Assembly: GCA_024364805.1 (NCBI GenBank) | Contig: CM044502.1 | Location: forward strand, 85,901,669 to 85,927,665 | Length of the DNA: 25,997 bases | From: Euprymna scolopes | Lineage: Eukaryota; Mollusca; Cephalopoda; Sepiida; Sepiolidae | Reading direction: 5' to 3' | Part shown: in pieces, positions 9,049 to 18,682 of the stretch | Layout: each line of letters begins with the position of its first letter | How positions within the stretch are numbered: position 1 is the stretch's first letter | Translations under genes and position numbers: made by a program | The notes under the pieces: model-generated | Databases searched by the model: none | The model's input: the letters and a program-made list of their open reading frames with translations, nothing else | Told to the model about the DNA's origin: nothing

Positions 9049-9720
9049 TCAGAAAAGATCTAGAAGTGATGCGTGTTGTTCTTGCTGGTCTGGGAAACGG
9101 GTTGGAAACGTAACCATCTGTGATAGGGAATGAGATATAGAGAAGTTATATGTAGTCATACCAGCTGCGTCTGTGTGAGTAGAAAATCCAAGCCAGTTGC
9201 TGTGGTGGACATTGAAGTCACCAAATACATCCACTTGTGCGCTTGTGTCGAGGGAAAGTGCTGTATGTATGCTGTCAGAGGCTTTGTTTATTAGGGTACA
9301 GTCCTGGGTCGAGGGAAAGCGGTAGAGAAAATAAAAGTAGCTAATGGTGTATTGTATGTTAAGTCTAAAGAACATAAAGGCTTGATCGTCCGATTCCAGT
9401 TTAGTTTCTCTAGTCAAGGGGAGGGTGTTCCAAATATATACTCCAAGCCCGTGTATTTGTCTGTCAGAGACCTTACGGCAGAGTGGGAGATATCCAGGCA
9501 TGTTAAAGTAGTTAGAGGGGATGGAGGAGTGTAGGTTAGTCTCACTTAGTGCTAAGATATCCGGAGTGTTTGTTAGGAGAAATGCTTCGATATCATTTAA
9601 ATTAGTTCTAAGTCCACGGGTGTTCGTAAATGCAAGCCTCAAGGGAGAAGGCAGGTTGGTTTCCTTTGAGCCTGGGTTTAGCGTTATTTTTTATTGTACT
9701 GTCATTTTCTTAAGAGTTTC
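9049..9720 (-). pseudogene. LINE ORF2 APE-type endonuclease domain
   Basis: The domain starts with RLAFTNTRGLRTNLNDIE and keeps family motifs: DILALSETNL with the catalytic Glu, GLGVYIWN, and VFGDFNVHHSNWL with the Asp and Asn of the GDFN motif. FPTRFPDQQEQHASLLDLF sits where the loop before the SDH motif is expected. The SDH motif itself lies past the break at 9049. The likely original start is a Met about 25 codons upstream (near 9706), from which MTVQ runs into a stop and then KITLNPGSKETNLPSPL before the open frame. Copy 2 at 15606 has the same start, reading MTAQFKITIKPD. The enzyme nicks target DNA to prime reverse transcription. Confidence 0.85.
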
Positions 9721-9724
9721 AGTT

Positions 9725-10490
9725 GAGGTAAGGGATTCTGAACAAATGGTTATGCAGAATACCAGACATACAACACAAGCAGACCATCAGTTGTCCTGCC
9801 ATTTACTAGGATTGTGGCCTCGGGATAGCCCACTGCGGATGAGTGCAGGGTCCCTTTCCATGCGCGACATGGAACTACAAACAACCCGATATTATACAAC
9901 TATTGATTGAGCAGCCGCTCTAAGCGCTACCAAAGAGTTAGCCCCCCCCCCTGTACTATCAGTCGGGAACAGCAGCCAGGAACTGTCTATCCGGTAACCT
10001 CAACCCATCAGACGATGGTCAACCCAATCTACTTGTACTGGCATTATGGCATTCAAGCACTCCCAAGTGCCTAGTTTAGGGGATTGGATGTGTCGGGAGT
10101 GGGGAAAACGGCGTTCATTGCCCTAGTCAGGAAACAAGATCGACCACTGAAGGTCTGTCGACTCCCTGTGATTCAACCTCTGCGCCTAGCTAATAGGTAA
10201 AGAAGGAGTATGGAAGCCGGGCGATAGACAGTGCCTATCTACTCCTTAAGCAATTTAGGTTTGCAGACCGGTAATTTGTTTGAGTCCCCAGCTCTAGGAA
10301 GATTGTCATCCAAGACTGGAGAGGCCTTTCTTCTCTTAGGTTTAACTTCAGAGTTTTCCTTCTCCTAGACAGATGACCTGGGAAGATCTGCGAGTCCATC
10401 AGCACCGAGAGGGTTTTCCCCGCGCCTGGGTCCTAATCCAGGTGTTTCTGTGCCCCTGCGTCGGTGGTTAATGTTTACAGGTTAGTTTAT
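9725..10490 (-). pseudogene. Candidate LINE ORF1 remnant
   Basis: The 3' part (9725-9950 minus) aligns with 15360-15590 plus. Shared residues in translation include LYNIG, FVVPCRA, KG, LHSS, VG and, in a second frame, ADGLLVL-like sequence, ending about 15 bases before the ORF2 Met. Upstream, 10480-10240 reads basic and proline-rich in one frame (RRRGTETPGLGPRRGENPLG, then EVKPKRRKASPVLDD), with one stop in about 75 codons. ORF1 proteins of Jockey-like elements bind RNA and often carry zinc knuckles, but none is visible. The middle (9960-10240) is too broken to read. The assignment rests mainly on position and on conservation between two copies. Confidence 0.5.
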
Positions 10491-11232
10491 AAGGGTTATA
10501 TATCAACTGAAAAAGTATACTCCTCAAAGTGATTACAGGTCATTGCTATTTCATTGTTTGTTACTGGAGGAGGAGCTGAGTAAGAGTGCATGCAGTGGAA
10601 GCAGCTATATTTGCAAACAGGTCTGTTGGAAGGAATTAACATGGTTTGTTTTTCCCTTTAGATTAAAAAAGTTTCCTTTTCTTATTTTTATGTTGGCTTA
10701 GGAATAGGATAATGGGTTGCAGAATGGTATGACATTACGAATTAACTAGAAAAATTGTACAAGCTCTGAATATTTTAGATAGCAGGAGGGTTAAGTTGTA
10801 TATTCAATAGATACAAGTAACCTCATTGTTGATATGAAGTACATTACAGTACAGGTATAATTGAGAGTAAATTATATGCTATGTCGTATACAGTATGTAT
10901 AGTACAATAAATAGATATATGGGCATATTTCCAGTAGATGCGAATATATGGAGATTGTAGGTATTAAATAGATTACCATTTCTATTGAAGATTTCTTCAG
11001 CTTTCGTTTAAAAATCAGGAAGTTGTATTTTGCATTATAGAGTACTGGTCCAGTTTTTGGATTTAACATTGCTAAGCTAAGGAAAGGACAGATTTTGCTA
11101 TGTAATATAGATAGTTGTATATCTAAGTACAGACTGTTGTTAGTGAGTATCCACCTGGATAAGAATAAACCAATGCATGCCTTAGGAGTAGAAATGTACA
11201 GATGTTTAGTGATCATGATTTCCAATCGGTCA
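10491..11232. other. AT-rich stretch, possibly LINE 5' UTR
   Basis: No gene recognised. A minus-strand open frame at 10872-11225 (117 residues) is rich in Ile, Leu and Tyr from AT-rich composition and shows no motif. Part of this stretch could be the LINE's 5' UTR, but no second copy is available to set the boundary. Confidence 0.35.
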
Positions 11233-11300
11233 GCATGTTAAGGGCTGAAAGCTAAAGACCCCCATCATGCATGTTAAGGGCTGAAAGCTAAAGACCCCAT
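11233..11300. repeat. Two-copy tandem repeat, 36-base period
   Basis: The block GCATGTTAAGGGCTGAAAGC, followed by TAAAGACCCC, occurs at 11233 and again at 11269. The copies are essentially identical, so the duplication is recent compared with the nearby LINE decay. Confidence 0.9.
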
Positions 11301-11791
11301 CTAAGTTGGGTGTATTGTATGAGTGTTAGTGGCAGTTTGGCGAGTAAAGCAGATTGTTAGTTTTCAGGAGAGGATTAAACTTACAGAATACAGTTATGAT
11401 TAATTATAAAAGTCTTGAGTGTCAAGTAACGTTCAGTTTGAGAAGAGAAGAAAAAAATTTTTTTTGACTTAACATGCAAATCAGACATAGGCAGTCGTCT
11501 TGGAGGCAAAGTACATATTGGATATACGTAGCAATCCATCAAGGGTGCTTGTACCGTAATGAGAAAAAAACTATTAGGATTAATTAAATGCAGTCAGTTT
11601 GGTCAAGCTCAAAGCATTGTGTATCTATTCAATAATAGTCCTAGCGACGTAGCTAATGTCACTGTGTATTTTAGTTTCGAATATAATTGAAAGGAAGACT
11701 AACTATATTAGATAGTTTGATTGGCTCGCAAGGAAGCGAGCATTTTCAATATAAGCAAGCTTATAATAATAGTATATATTAAGTATATTAC
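11301..11791. other. Noncoding stretch
   Basis: No gene, RNA or known repeat recognised. Short A-rich and T-rich runs lie near 11450-11465. Confidence 0.4.
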
Positions 11792-12412
11792 TTAAATAAA
11801 GTCCTAATTTTATCTAATGTAATATTTATAGAATAAAAGTCGTTACGTTCGAATGTGTAAATATGTTAATTTTATTTTTATTTTTTTTTTTTTTTTTGTA
11901 AATAAAGTCCTAACTTCATCTACTATAAATGAGAATAATTCCCGGCATTTTTTTATCGCTAGTTTATTTGAATATAGCATGAGTGAGCAGTGTTTTGCCT
12001 GTTCGAATAGTAGTCGGGGAGGAGGGTGACGAATCTCATCTTTGCAAGACAGGAAAAATAGACAAATAAATAAATATAAATAAATAAAACAAGAAACACA
12101 AATTTAAACAAGGCAACATGAAATACATTTGTTAGAAGTTAAGATGAATTTTAAAATTAATACTTAACGTCTGTTTGACACAATGGTTCGGCGTCCGTTT
12201 TTTTTTGTTTTTTTGTTTTTTTTTTGCCAACTGGCATATTGCCGTGTCTTTCTAGAGCGGAAAAAGATTTCTATTTCCGGATAACTTGTGCACGCGTGCC
12301 TATCTATTTATAGAATAAAAGTCGTTACGTTCAAATGTGTAAATATGTTAATTTTATTTTAATTTTTTTTTTTTTGTAAATAATGTCTTACTCATTTATA
12401 CTGTAAATGCTT
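11792..12412. repeat. Three partial copies of a direct repeat around an unrelated core
   Basis: The segment 11827-11895 (TAGAATAAAAGTCGTTACGT, then GTGTAAATATGTTAATTTTA and a T run) recurs at 12310-12376 with few differences. A second block, TAAATAAAGTCCTAA then ATCTA, occurs at about 11793 and 11900, with a degraded form at 12377. The core between the outer copies (11935-12300) holds ACAAATAAATAAATA-type A-rich sequence near 12060 and long T runs near 12200. This may be a retroposon flanked by duplicated sequence, or a repeat interrupted by an insertion. No protein is encoded. Confidence 0.7.
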
Positions 12413-12582
12413 TATTTACATACCTTGCCAAAATTAGTTCCCCGTGTCTAATTTTCCTAAATTTAATTAAATTAAAATAAAAATATAAAAAATGATTTTT
12501 AATGTTTTTGATTCATTTGGGATTTTATCTGTTTTTGCTTTAATTGTTTTTGTCCGGTATCATTTTGTCCGATCCCCTAGGT
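12413..12582. other. AT-rich noncoding stretch
   Basis: Nothing recognised. It leads into the TA microsatellite. Confidence 0.4.
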
Positions 12583-12717
<135 letters not shown>

Positions 12718-12727
12718 GGGGGGTATG

Positions 12728-12835
12728 CTAGTGATGGGACGATACCAAATTTTTCCCCCGATTCCGATTCAGTTACCGATTCTGTCTTAAATTCCCGATC
12801 CGAGACGATACCCGATTCCGATTCTTTTTACATTT
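12728..12835 (+). mobile_element. Possible hAT-type 5' end with subterminal repeats
   Basis: The segment begins TAGTGATGGGACGATACC and then carries several copies of a CCGATTCCGATTC-like motif and a second GAGACGATACCCGATTCC. Ends with GATGGG-CGATACC plus short subterminal repeats are typical of some hAT elements. It lies about 860 bases before a hAT transposase on the same strand, so it could be that element's left end. No matching inverted end was found after 15225, so the link is inference. Confidence 0.4.
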
Positions 12836-13689
12836 GTAAATATTTAATTAGTGATTTGTTTTGTCTTTTTTTCAAATTATTCTAAAACCTTCTCATGTCT
12901 GCATATATTTTCGCAAACATGTGTGGTGGGGGAGGGACATATATTAAATATAAGGGGGTGGTTCTAAATATTTTTCTCGAATGTTTTCCTTTGTATTGAT
13001 TCAAAATAATGAAACAACTAAAGATGCATTTCTTTTTTTAAAATAAAGCCGATTTGCATTTATCATTAGTTGGCAAAATGCTATTTAAATATTTCATAAA
13101 CAATTTAAAATAATTAACGATTGTTATGCAAAATAAAACGGTATAAGAACAGAATAGTTAACAAAGTCCCCTCTCCATTTTAAACATGAGTTTCTAAATA
13201 ACATATTTACTATATAGAAAACAATTCTTAACTTAAGAACGGATGAGAATGTATTATTAACTATTCTATACGTTCTCTCTACCAAAGAATGTTCATGTGT
13301 TTACCCTAATCATCAATATTTGCCCGGTTATTACTACGAACAATGTCATAGATATTTAGTAGATTGATTTGTTTTAATGCAAAAAAAAAAAAGAAACCAA
13401 AAACAAGATACAGATAATTATAATAGGAATACTAAGTTTATTTAATTAAATTTAGGAAAATTAGATACCGGGGAAGTAATATTGTGAGAATTTTAGACTA
13501 GCACCCTTGGCTAAAAATGATATTTTCTTTTGTTTTAGTCGATTTTCATTTTGTTTTATGCGATTACTTATGGACATCTTGAGAATCTTGCCGGAAAAAA
13601 GCACAAACAATTATTTTTAAATTTAAACTTTCTTACATTAAGATGATTATAATCATTATTATTATTATAATCATTATTTTCATTTCTGG
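12836..13689. other. AT-rich stretch upstream of the hAT transposase
   Basis: No motif recognised. If the end at 12728 belongs to the hAT element, this is its 5' region, and the N-terminal zinc-finger part of the transposase should lie here. I could not read one. Confidence 0.4.
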
Positions 13690-15225
13690 CAAAGAAAATC
13701 GCTACTTCTTTTCTGTCACCAGAATTTGTAAGTATTTTGACAAAGCAAGTGAGAAAAAAAATTATTGGTCAGATTAAGGAAAACAAATATTTTTGCATAA
13801 TTTTTTATAGCACTCCTGATGAATCTCACAAGGTCTAGATGAGTGAGGTTTTGCGCTACGTAAAAATTGACGAAAATAAAATGACAGTGGATGAGTTGTT
13901 TCTCCGCTTCATTGAGACAATGGGTAAAAGCGCGGAAGACATTTCTAAACTGATTTTGAGAGAACTGGAGAACGATGGGATTCAGATTGGTGACTGTATT
14001 GGCCAGGTGTTTGACAATGCTGCTATTATGGCAGGCCACCGATCGGGTGTGCAGAAACGAATCTCCGAAATCAACCCAAAAGCTCTATTTGTGCCATGCA
14101 CTAACCATTCATTAAATCTGGCGTGCATATGCCGCTTCTGTAGTGGTTCACACTGTTACATTTTTTGGCATACTGGACTGGTTATTCTCATTCTTTTCTG
14201 CATCTACACATCGCTGGGACGTCTTGATTCAGTTGAGTGGTCTAAGTATCAAGCGAACTATGGAAACTAGATGGAGTAGTCGAGCAGATGCTGTAAATGT
14301 TGTGGTAAAAAAGATTATTGGAAGTCGTCATTGCCCTGAAAAAGGAGAAAATGTAACCACAAGATAAGATGCATCTTTAATTCTCAACTCGGTATTGTCG
14401 TTTCCGTTTCTTTTATTTCTGAGCCTTTGGAAAACTATTCTCCCAAAAAATCAATGATGCCCAGAAGTATCTTCAAGAACAGGGGCTGAATCTGCAACAA
14501 AGTTCTGTCAGACTGACGGCGTTGAGAGATTGTCTTCTTCAGAATAGAGAAAAGATGGTGGACACTACAATAGACGAGTCAAAAAAAACTCTGCTCTGAA
14601 ATGGGGATAAGCATGGAGCATCGCATCCACAAAAAGAAACGAATGGTGAACGATTGACTGATGCAGCATTCGGGTTTGATACTGAGTTGAGGCGGGAAAT
14701 GCTGTCTGTCATAGAAAGGTTGACTGAAGAATATTTTGCAGATTTCAACAAGTTCACAATCTTGCCAGTAAATACGCTTTTCTTACATCGTCAAATCTGC
14801 TTAATGATAATTATAATTGTCACCTTGGTGAAGTTGACGAACATATAGAAAAAGATAAATTCTTTGCCGAAAGAAAGAGATAGCAGTATTTTGTGAAAGA
14901 TTTAGGGAAAGACAAAATCAATGGACCTCTTGAACTTTTGAACTTTTACAGAGATGCCACATTGGGACTTCCGTCCCTTATATTGTGATCTTGCTGCGCA
15001 TTTTCCTTGCATTTTCCTTGCATTAGAGTTGCCAGCTGTGAGCGCTATTTCGCGAAACTGAAACTCATAAAAAAACTACTTTCGATCAAAATGAGCCAGA
15101 CAAGGCTTCCAGACTTACCAATACTCTCAATAGAGAGGGAACTTGTCGATATAGTGAATTTTGATAGAGTTATTGATAACTTTGCCGAAAAAAGTGCGAA
15201 AAGTATGTTTGTAAATTTTCAACCG
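13690..15225 (+). pseudogene. hAT transposase, ZMYM1-like type, broken
   Basis: Blocks appear in family order. At 13700-13830: SPEFVSILTKQ...STPDESH, the first catalytic region. At 13839: the frame SEVLRYVKID, then DDISKLIL-type sequence, GQVFDNAAIMAGHRSGVQKR (second acidic region, FDNA) and NPKALFVPCTNHSLNLAC. In another frame at 14170: FFSASTHRWDVL and ETRWSSRADAVNVV, with the conserved RWSSR. At 14650: TDAAFGFDTELRREMLSVIE. At 15030-15210: VASCERYFAKLKLIKKLLSI, then LPDLPILSIERELVD, the hAT dimerisation tail. Relatives are cut-and-paste DNA transposases often labelled zinc finger MYM-type protein 1-like. Frameshifts and stops separate the blocks, and the N-terminal zinc finger was not found. 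The copy is inactive. Confidence 0.85.
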
Positions 15226-15329
15226 ACTTCATGCCTTGCGATAGTTCTCCCACAAAAAATAAATTTATAGCTTTATTTTCAATTCATAAATAAATTTCTT
15301 ATTATATTTGTTTGTGTAGAACGTTTTTT

Positions 15330-15857
15330 TTCTGGCTGCTGCATTCCGACTCACAGTACATGAGCCTTAACTTTTTGGTAGCACTTAGAGCGCTGCTCTA
15401 TCATCAGTTGTATAATATCGGGATGTTTGTAGTGCCATGTCGCGCACGGAAAGGGGATCTACACTCATCTCTGGTGGGCATTCCCAAGGCCATATTCCTG
15501 TGGATGAGGAATCGGCTGATGGTTTACTTGTGTTACATGATGATGGCTATACATATCCGCTTTGTCTAACACCTCTCACCCTAAACTGAAACTACGAAAA
15601 TGAAATGACAGCTCAATTCAAAATAACAATCAAACCAGACACACACTCGAACAACGATTCGCTTCATCCATTAAGGCTCGCATTTACAAATACCCGTAGA
15701 CTTAGAACTAACCTAGATTATGTATAATTATTCTGCCTAACAAACACCTCGGATATCTAAGCGTTAAGCAAAACTAACTTGCACTTTTCCATCGCCTATA
15801 ACTACATTAACATGTTTGGTTATCTTCCACTTTCTCGTAAGGACTCTGGCAAACACA
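15330..15857 (+). mobile_element. Jockey-like LINE fragment, copy 2 (ORF1 tail and ORF2 start)
   Basis: 15360-15590 encodes the ORF1 tail (FLVALRALLYHQLYNIGMFV, then VPCRARKGDLHSS), which matches the minus-strand copy at 9725-9950. A frame change follows, then SADGLLVLHDDGYTYPLCLT and a stop. ORF2 begins at ATG 15606: MTAQFKITIKPD, then LHPLRLAFTNTRRLRTNLD and, after a stop, more endonuclease sequence (ALSKTNLHFSIA, GYLPLSRKDSG). The Glu expected in ALSETNL is Lys here. The fragment ends abruptly near 15857, where RLE-LINE sequence takes over. That makes the join either a recombination or insertion boundary. Confidence 0.8.
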
Positions 15858-16249
15858 TGGCAGAGAAAGAAAATGGACCGAGAAAATCTGGATGGGACTT
15901 GAGGCTAGAAATCAGACAATAAACTTAAGAAAGAAGTTAAAGCGGTAAACAAAAACAAAACGACTAGAAGAGGATGGAACAGTAGAAATTTGACTAGTAG
16001 GGAAAAAACAGGAAAAACTGAGGCAAACAAAAATAGCAGTAAAGGAAGTGAGATTAAGACGATACAAATACAAATCTGAACAAAACCTTTGAAAACAATT
16101 TTATCTAAATAAGGAAGAACGAAGGGAGGATAACCGGATCCAACTGAAACAAAACTCTACTCGAGCCGGATATGGGAAGAGCGACTGGGTCATAATAGAA
16201 AGGCCGAATGGTTTAAACACATGAAAGAAGAGCCGCAGTAAATAGAAGG

Positions 16250-17203
16250 AACGGTATGAAATCGGCAAGGAAAATCTCAAGACAATCCTACGAAAAATGA
16301 AAAATTGGAGAGCACCATACCAGGACGGAATACATGCCTATTGGTTTAAAAATTCATAACACTACATGAAAGACTAATTCAGAACCTGAAAAGATATATC
16401 CAAGGAGCAAAAGTACCGGGATGCATGACCAAATGTAAAACCACGTTGGTGCAAAATAACACAAAAATGGGACCACCTCCAACAACTATAGGCTTATTAC
16501 ATGTTTACCTACAACGTGGAAACTACTAACAGAAACAGGAATAGAAAGGATGCCCAAAAGGAAGAAAAAGGAAGTCATGATCATTATATATAGATCAAGA
16601 GGAGTTAAAAAGTAGAAAAAGAACCTGTCCATGTCACTGATTGACTACATGAATGTGTATGACAGTTGCAAAAACATAGATAATAGAATGCCTTAAAATG
16701 TAAAAAATAAATACCAAGAAAGATGACCAACTTGATAGAAAATACAATGAAAACATGGGGACAAACTGACAGCTGACGGACAATACATAACTGAGATTAA
16801 AATTCAAAGAGGTATCTTCCAAGGTGATTCCTTATCACCACTACTTTTCATCATAGCTCTGATGCCCCTTAACAATATACTAAGAAAATGCCAAGCCGGA
16901 TGCAATTTCAGTAATACAGATAAAAGTATGATCCACCTAATGTACATGGATGACTTGAAATTGTTTGCAAAATCCAAGAAGGAATTAGAGACGCTAATAA
17001 ACACAACCGGAATCGTCAGCCAGGATATTCAAATGGAATTCAACATGGAAGAGTGCGCATTTCTGATCATAAGAAGGGGAAAACTGGAAGAAACGGAAGG
17101 TATGATACTACTTAACCAAACGGAGATGAAGGCCGAGGGTGAACATGATAGCTACAAATATTTGGGCGTTTTGGAACAGATACCATCAAAGCTACAGAAA
17201 TGA
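16250..17203 (+). pseudogene. RLE-LINE reverse transcriptase domain
   Basis: Fingers sequence KTILRKMKNWRAPYQDGIHA lies at about 16280-16340 and NNYRLITCLPTTWKLLTE at 16480-16530. Motif A is LIDYMNVYDS at about 16636-16665, keeping the Asp of IDY. Motif B is RGIFQGDSLSPLLF near 16810-16850. Motif C is MYMDDL at about 16942-16959, intact. After it come FNMEECAFLIIRRGKL and YKYLGVLE, as in the family. The last 113 residues (16862-17203) are one open frame, while upstream the frame is interrupted several times. The intact catalytic motifs suggest a younger copy than the Jockey-like one, although it is still dead. Confidence 0.85.
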
Positions 17204-17639
17204 AAGAGAAAATTGGAAAGGAATACCTCAGAAGAACAAGAAACTCCATGAAACAAAACTATATAGTATAAACTTGATTAAAGGTATAAACACATAAGCA
17301 GTGTCCCTAGAAAAGTACTCTGAACTATTTATAGGTTGGACCAAAAGAAGAACAGGGTTTCCCGATCAGTAAACAAGAAAACTGGTGATTGTACACAATG
17401 CACTACACTCAAAATATGCTACTGACCGACTCTATGTGAATATAAAGACGACAGAAGAGGGCTGGTCTGTACAGAAGATTGTGTAAATGACACAAGAAAA
17501 TAATTTAAAAATACATAATGCAGAACACCAAAATAATAATTACTGCAACAAGAAATACGGAAGAAACAAACAACATAGTCAAATTGACAAGAAAATAGAC
17601 GAGGAAAGACAAATGCGAATAGAAACAACTACACAGACG

Positions 17640-18183
17640 ATTTGTAAAGATTACATAAGTGAATGCAGCAAACTAGCGCAAAAAGAATATACAAATAGGC
17701 ATGTTCAAGTGGGGAAGGCAATTATGTAGACGTTAGCATCTTGAACACTCAGACAAATCGTACAAGCACAAACAGGCAGCAGTACTTGAAAATGAAAGCC
17801 ATAAGATCCTATGAGGCATGGATATATAAACGAATAGACCCATCCAAACAAGGAGACCGGATATCATACTAGTAAACAAGCAGGAAAAGTCCTTCCAACT
17901 TGTAGATTTTGCCGTCAAGCAGATCACAGAGTGAAGATGAAGGAGACGGAAAAATGAGAAAATATATTGAAATGGCCAGAGATCTTCAAGGGATAAGGAG
18001 ATGAAAAAAGTTAAGATAACACCACTAATAGTAGGAATACTATGAACAATACCGAAAAACTTTGAAAAAAGAATAGTTTGGATTGGAATCAGAGAGATGG
18101 CAGATAAGATACAACGGATAACAGTAATAAAAACGGTTGAGATGTTAAGGAAAATCCTTGAATGCGGAGATATTGGCACGTAA
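17640..18183 (+). pseudogene. RLE-LINE zinc-knuckle and restriction-like endonuclease remnant
   Basis: TICKDYISECSKLAQKEYTN at 17640 corresponds to the H..C half of a CCHC knuckle in relatives, and the first two Cys are not seen. At about 17855-17920 one frame reads RRPDIILVNKQEKSFQLVDF with the R/KPD and D residues of a PD-(D/E)xK nuclease core. The tail, IGIREMADKIQRITVIKTVE then MLRKILECGD and a stop near 18183, matches the conserved C-terminal helix of the family. The same RPDII...IVNF core recurs at 24944-25030. In active elements this nuclease nicks the target site. At least four frame changes or stops interrupt it here. Confidence 0.7.
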
Positions 18184-18329
18184 GCTACATGCACAGATTG
18201 TACATACAGAAAATGTTACAGATGTAAAACTCAAAGGCGCATCATATGGAATCATGAAAACTTAAACTGTATAATTGTAAGTTAGTCTCCCTGATCCCCA
18301 ACCTGCCCCCTTCTTTTGTGTGTGTGTGT

Positions 18330-18510
18330 CACAAAAAACTGATGCCACATCAAATAAGTGAGGAGAGTCAAAAAGGATGGAAAGACCGAGGAGAAAAAGC
18401 ACTAGCCAGACTTCCGCTGGATGAGTAAAAAGAGAACTGGAACTTCGGGTAAGCGTTTTGCCACCCAAATTTCAGTTAAGACCAATCGCGCCTCCAACGA
18501 GAAATTAATG
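18330..18510 (-). repeat. Dispersed repeat, family R1, copy 2
   Basis: Matches 4650-4835 (blocks CCACATCAAATA, GATGGAAAGACCGAGGAG, AAGACCAAT). On the minus strand its 3' end is followed by a CA/TG run at 18310-18330. It lies between two RLE-LINE 3' ends, which suggests insertion into that material. Divergence from copy 1 is substantial, so both are old. Confidence 0.6.
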
Positions 18511-18539
18511 GTAAGCGGCTATTAAGTTAATATATCTGC

Positions 18540-18682
18540 AACCGTTATCAGAAAGGTGGAAATACTGGAAATCTGGGGACTCTTGTTATCACTCAAACCT
18601 CTGAGAACGCTGAAAGTTGTTCTTAAAGGAAAATCTTTGATGATGGCTAGTGTGACTACTCTAGTGAGGAAATAATATTATA
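18540..18682 (+). mobile_element. RLE-LINE 3' end, second copy
   Basis: Aligns with 25235-25380: GAAAGGTGGAAATACTGG, then ATCTGGGGACTC, TGTTATCACTCA, GTTGTTCTTAAAGG, CTTTGATGA, GTGTGACTACT and GTGAGGAAAT, before a short AATAATATTA tail. Translated, it ends in an LEIWGLLLSL-like helix, the terminal part of the family's coding region. It is distinct from the 3' end at 18183, so it belongs to a separate insertion or subfamily. A mariner is inserted directly in its tail at 18683. Confidence 0.65.

Larger units (their letters stand above)
6740..10490 (-). mobile_element. Jockey-like LINE, copy 1, nearly full coding span but broken
   Basis: Read on the minus strand the order is: candidate ORF1 (10480 to about 9740), ORF2 endonuclease (9720-9049), linker (8990-8569), reverse transcriptase (8386 to about 7299), C-terminal part (7380-6800), a short 3' UTR, then TAAAAAAATAAA at about 6740. 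Two-ORF LINEs with an APE-type endonuclease and this C-terminal layout belong to the Jockey/CR1 side of the non-LTR retrotransposons. The 3' end shares a motif with copy 3 at 21030-21066: GCCTTG, then GGTGA, then ATGT and a run of A. ORF2 carries several in-frame stops and frameshifts, so the copy is dead. The 5' limit is uncertain, because promoter and 5' UTR sequence may extend past 10490. Two further fragments occur at 15330-15857 and 20336-21067. Confidence 0.85.
15860..18290 (+). mobile_element. RLE-type LINE (R2/NeSL-like), broken
   Basis: The order is: a basic leader (about 15880-16140, with RLRRYKYKSEQNL), the reverse transcriptase (16250-17200), a long linker, a remnant of a zinc-knuckle region (17640-17730, ISECSKLAQKEY), a restriction-like endonuclease core (17850-17930) and its tail (17990-18180). 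A single ORF with the endonuclease after the reverse transcriptase is the layout of the R2/NeSL/CRE side of non-LTR retrotransposons. Exact clade is uncertain. Many stops and frameshifts are present. No target-site or 5' boundary was identified apart from the abrupt join with the Jockey fragment at 15857. Confidence 0.8.

Noticed and set aside
9521-9910. Plus-strand open frame of 129 residues
   Set aside because: It is antisense to the LINE endonuclease start and ORF1 tail, and no motif supports it.
10872-11225. Minus-strand open frame of 117 residues as a possible membrane protein
   Set aside because: Its composition follows the AT-rich DNA, and no start context, homolog or second copy supports it.
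13807-13830. CTGATGA-type block as a second hammerhead core
   Set aside because: It codes for the conserved transposase residues around PDESH, and no stem II or GAAA block follows.
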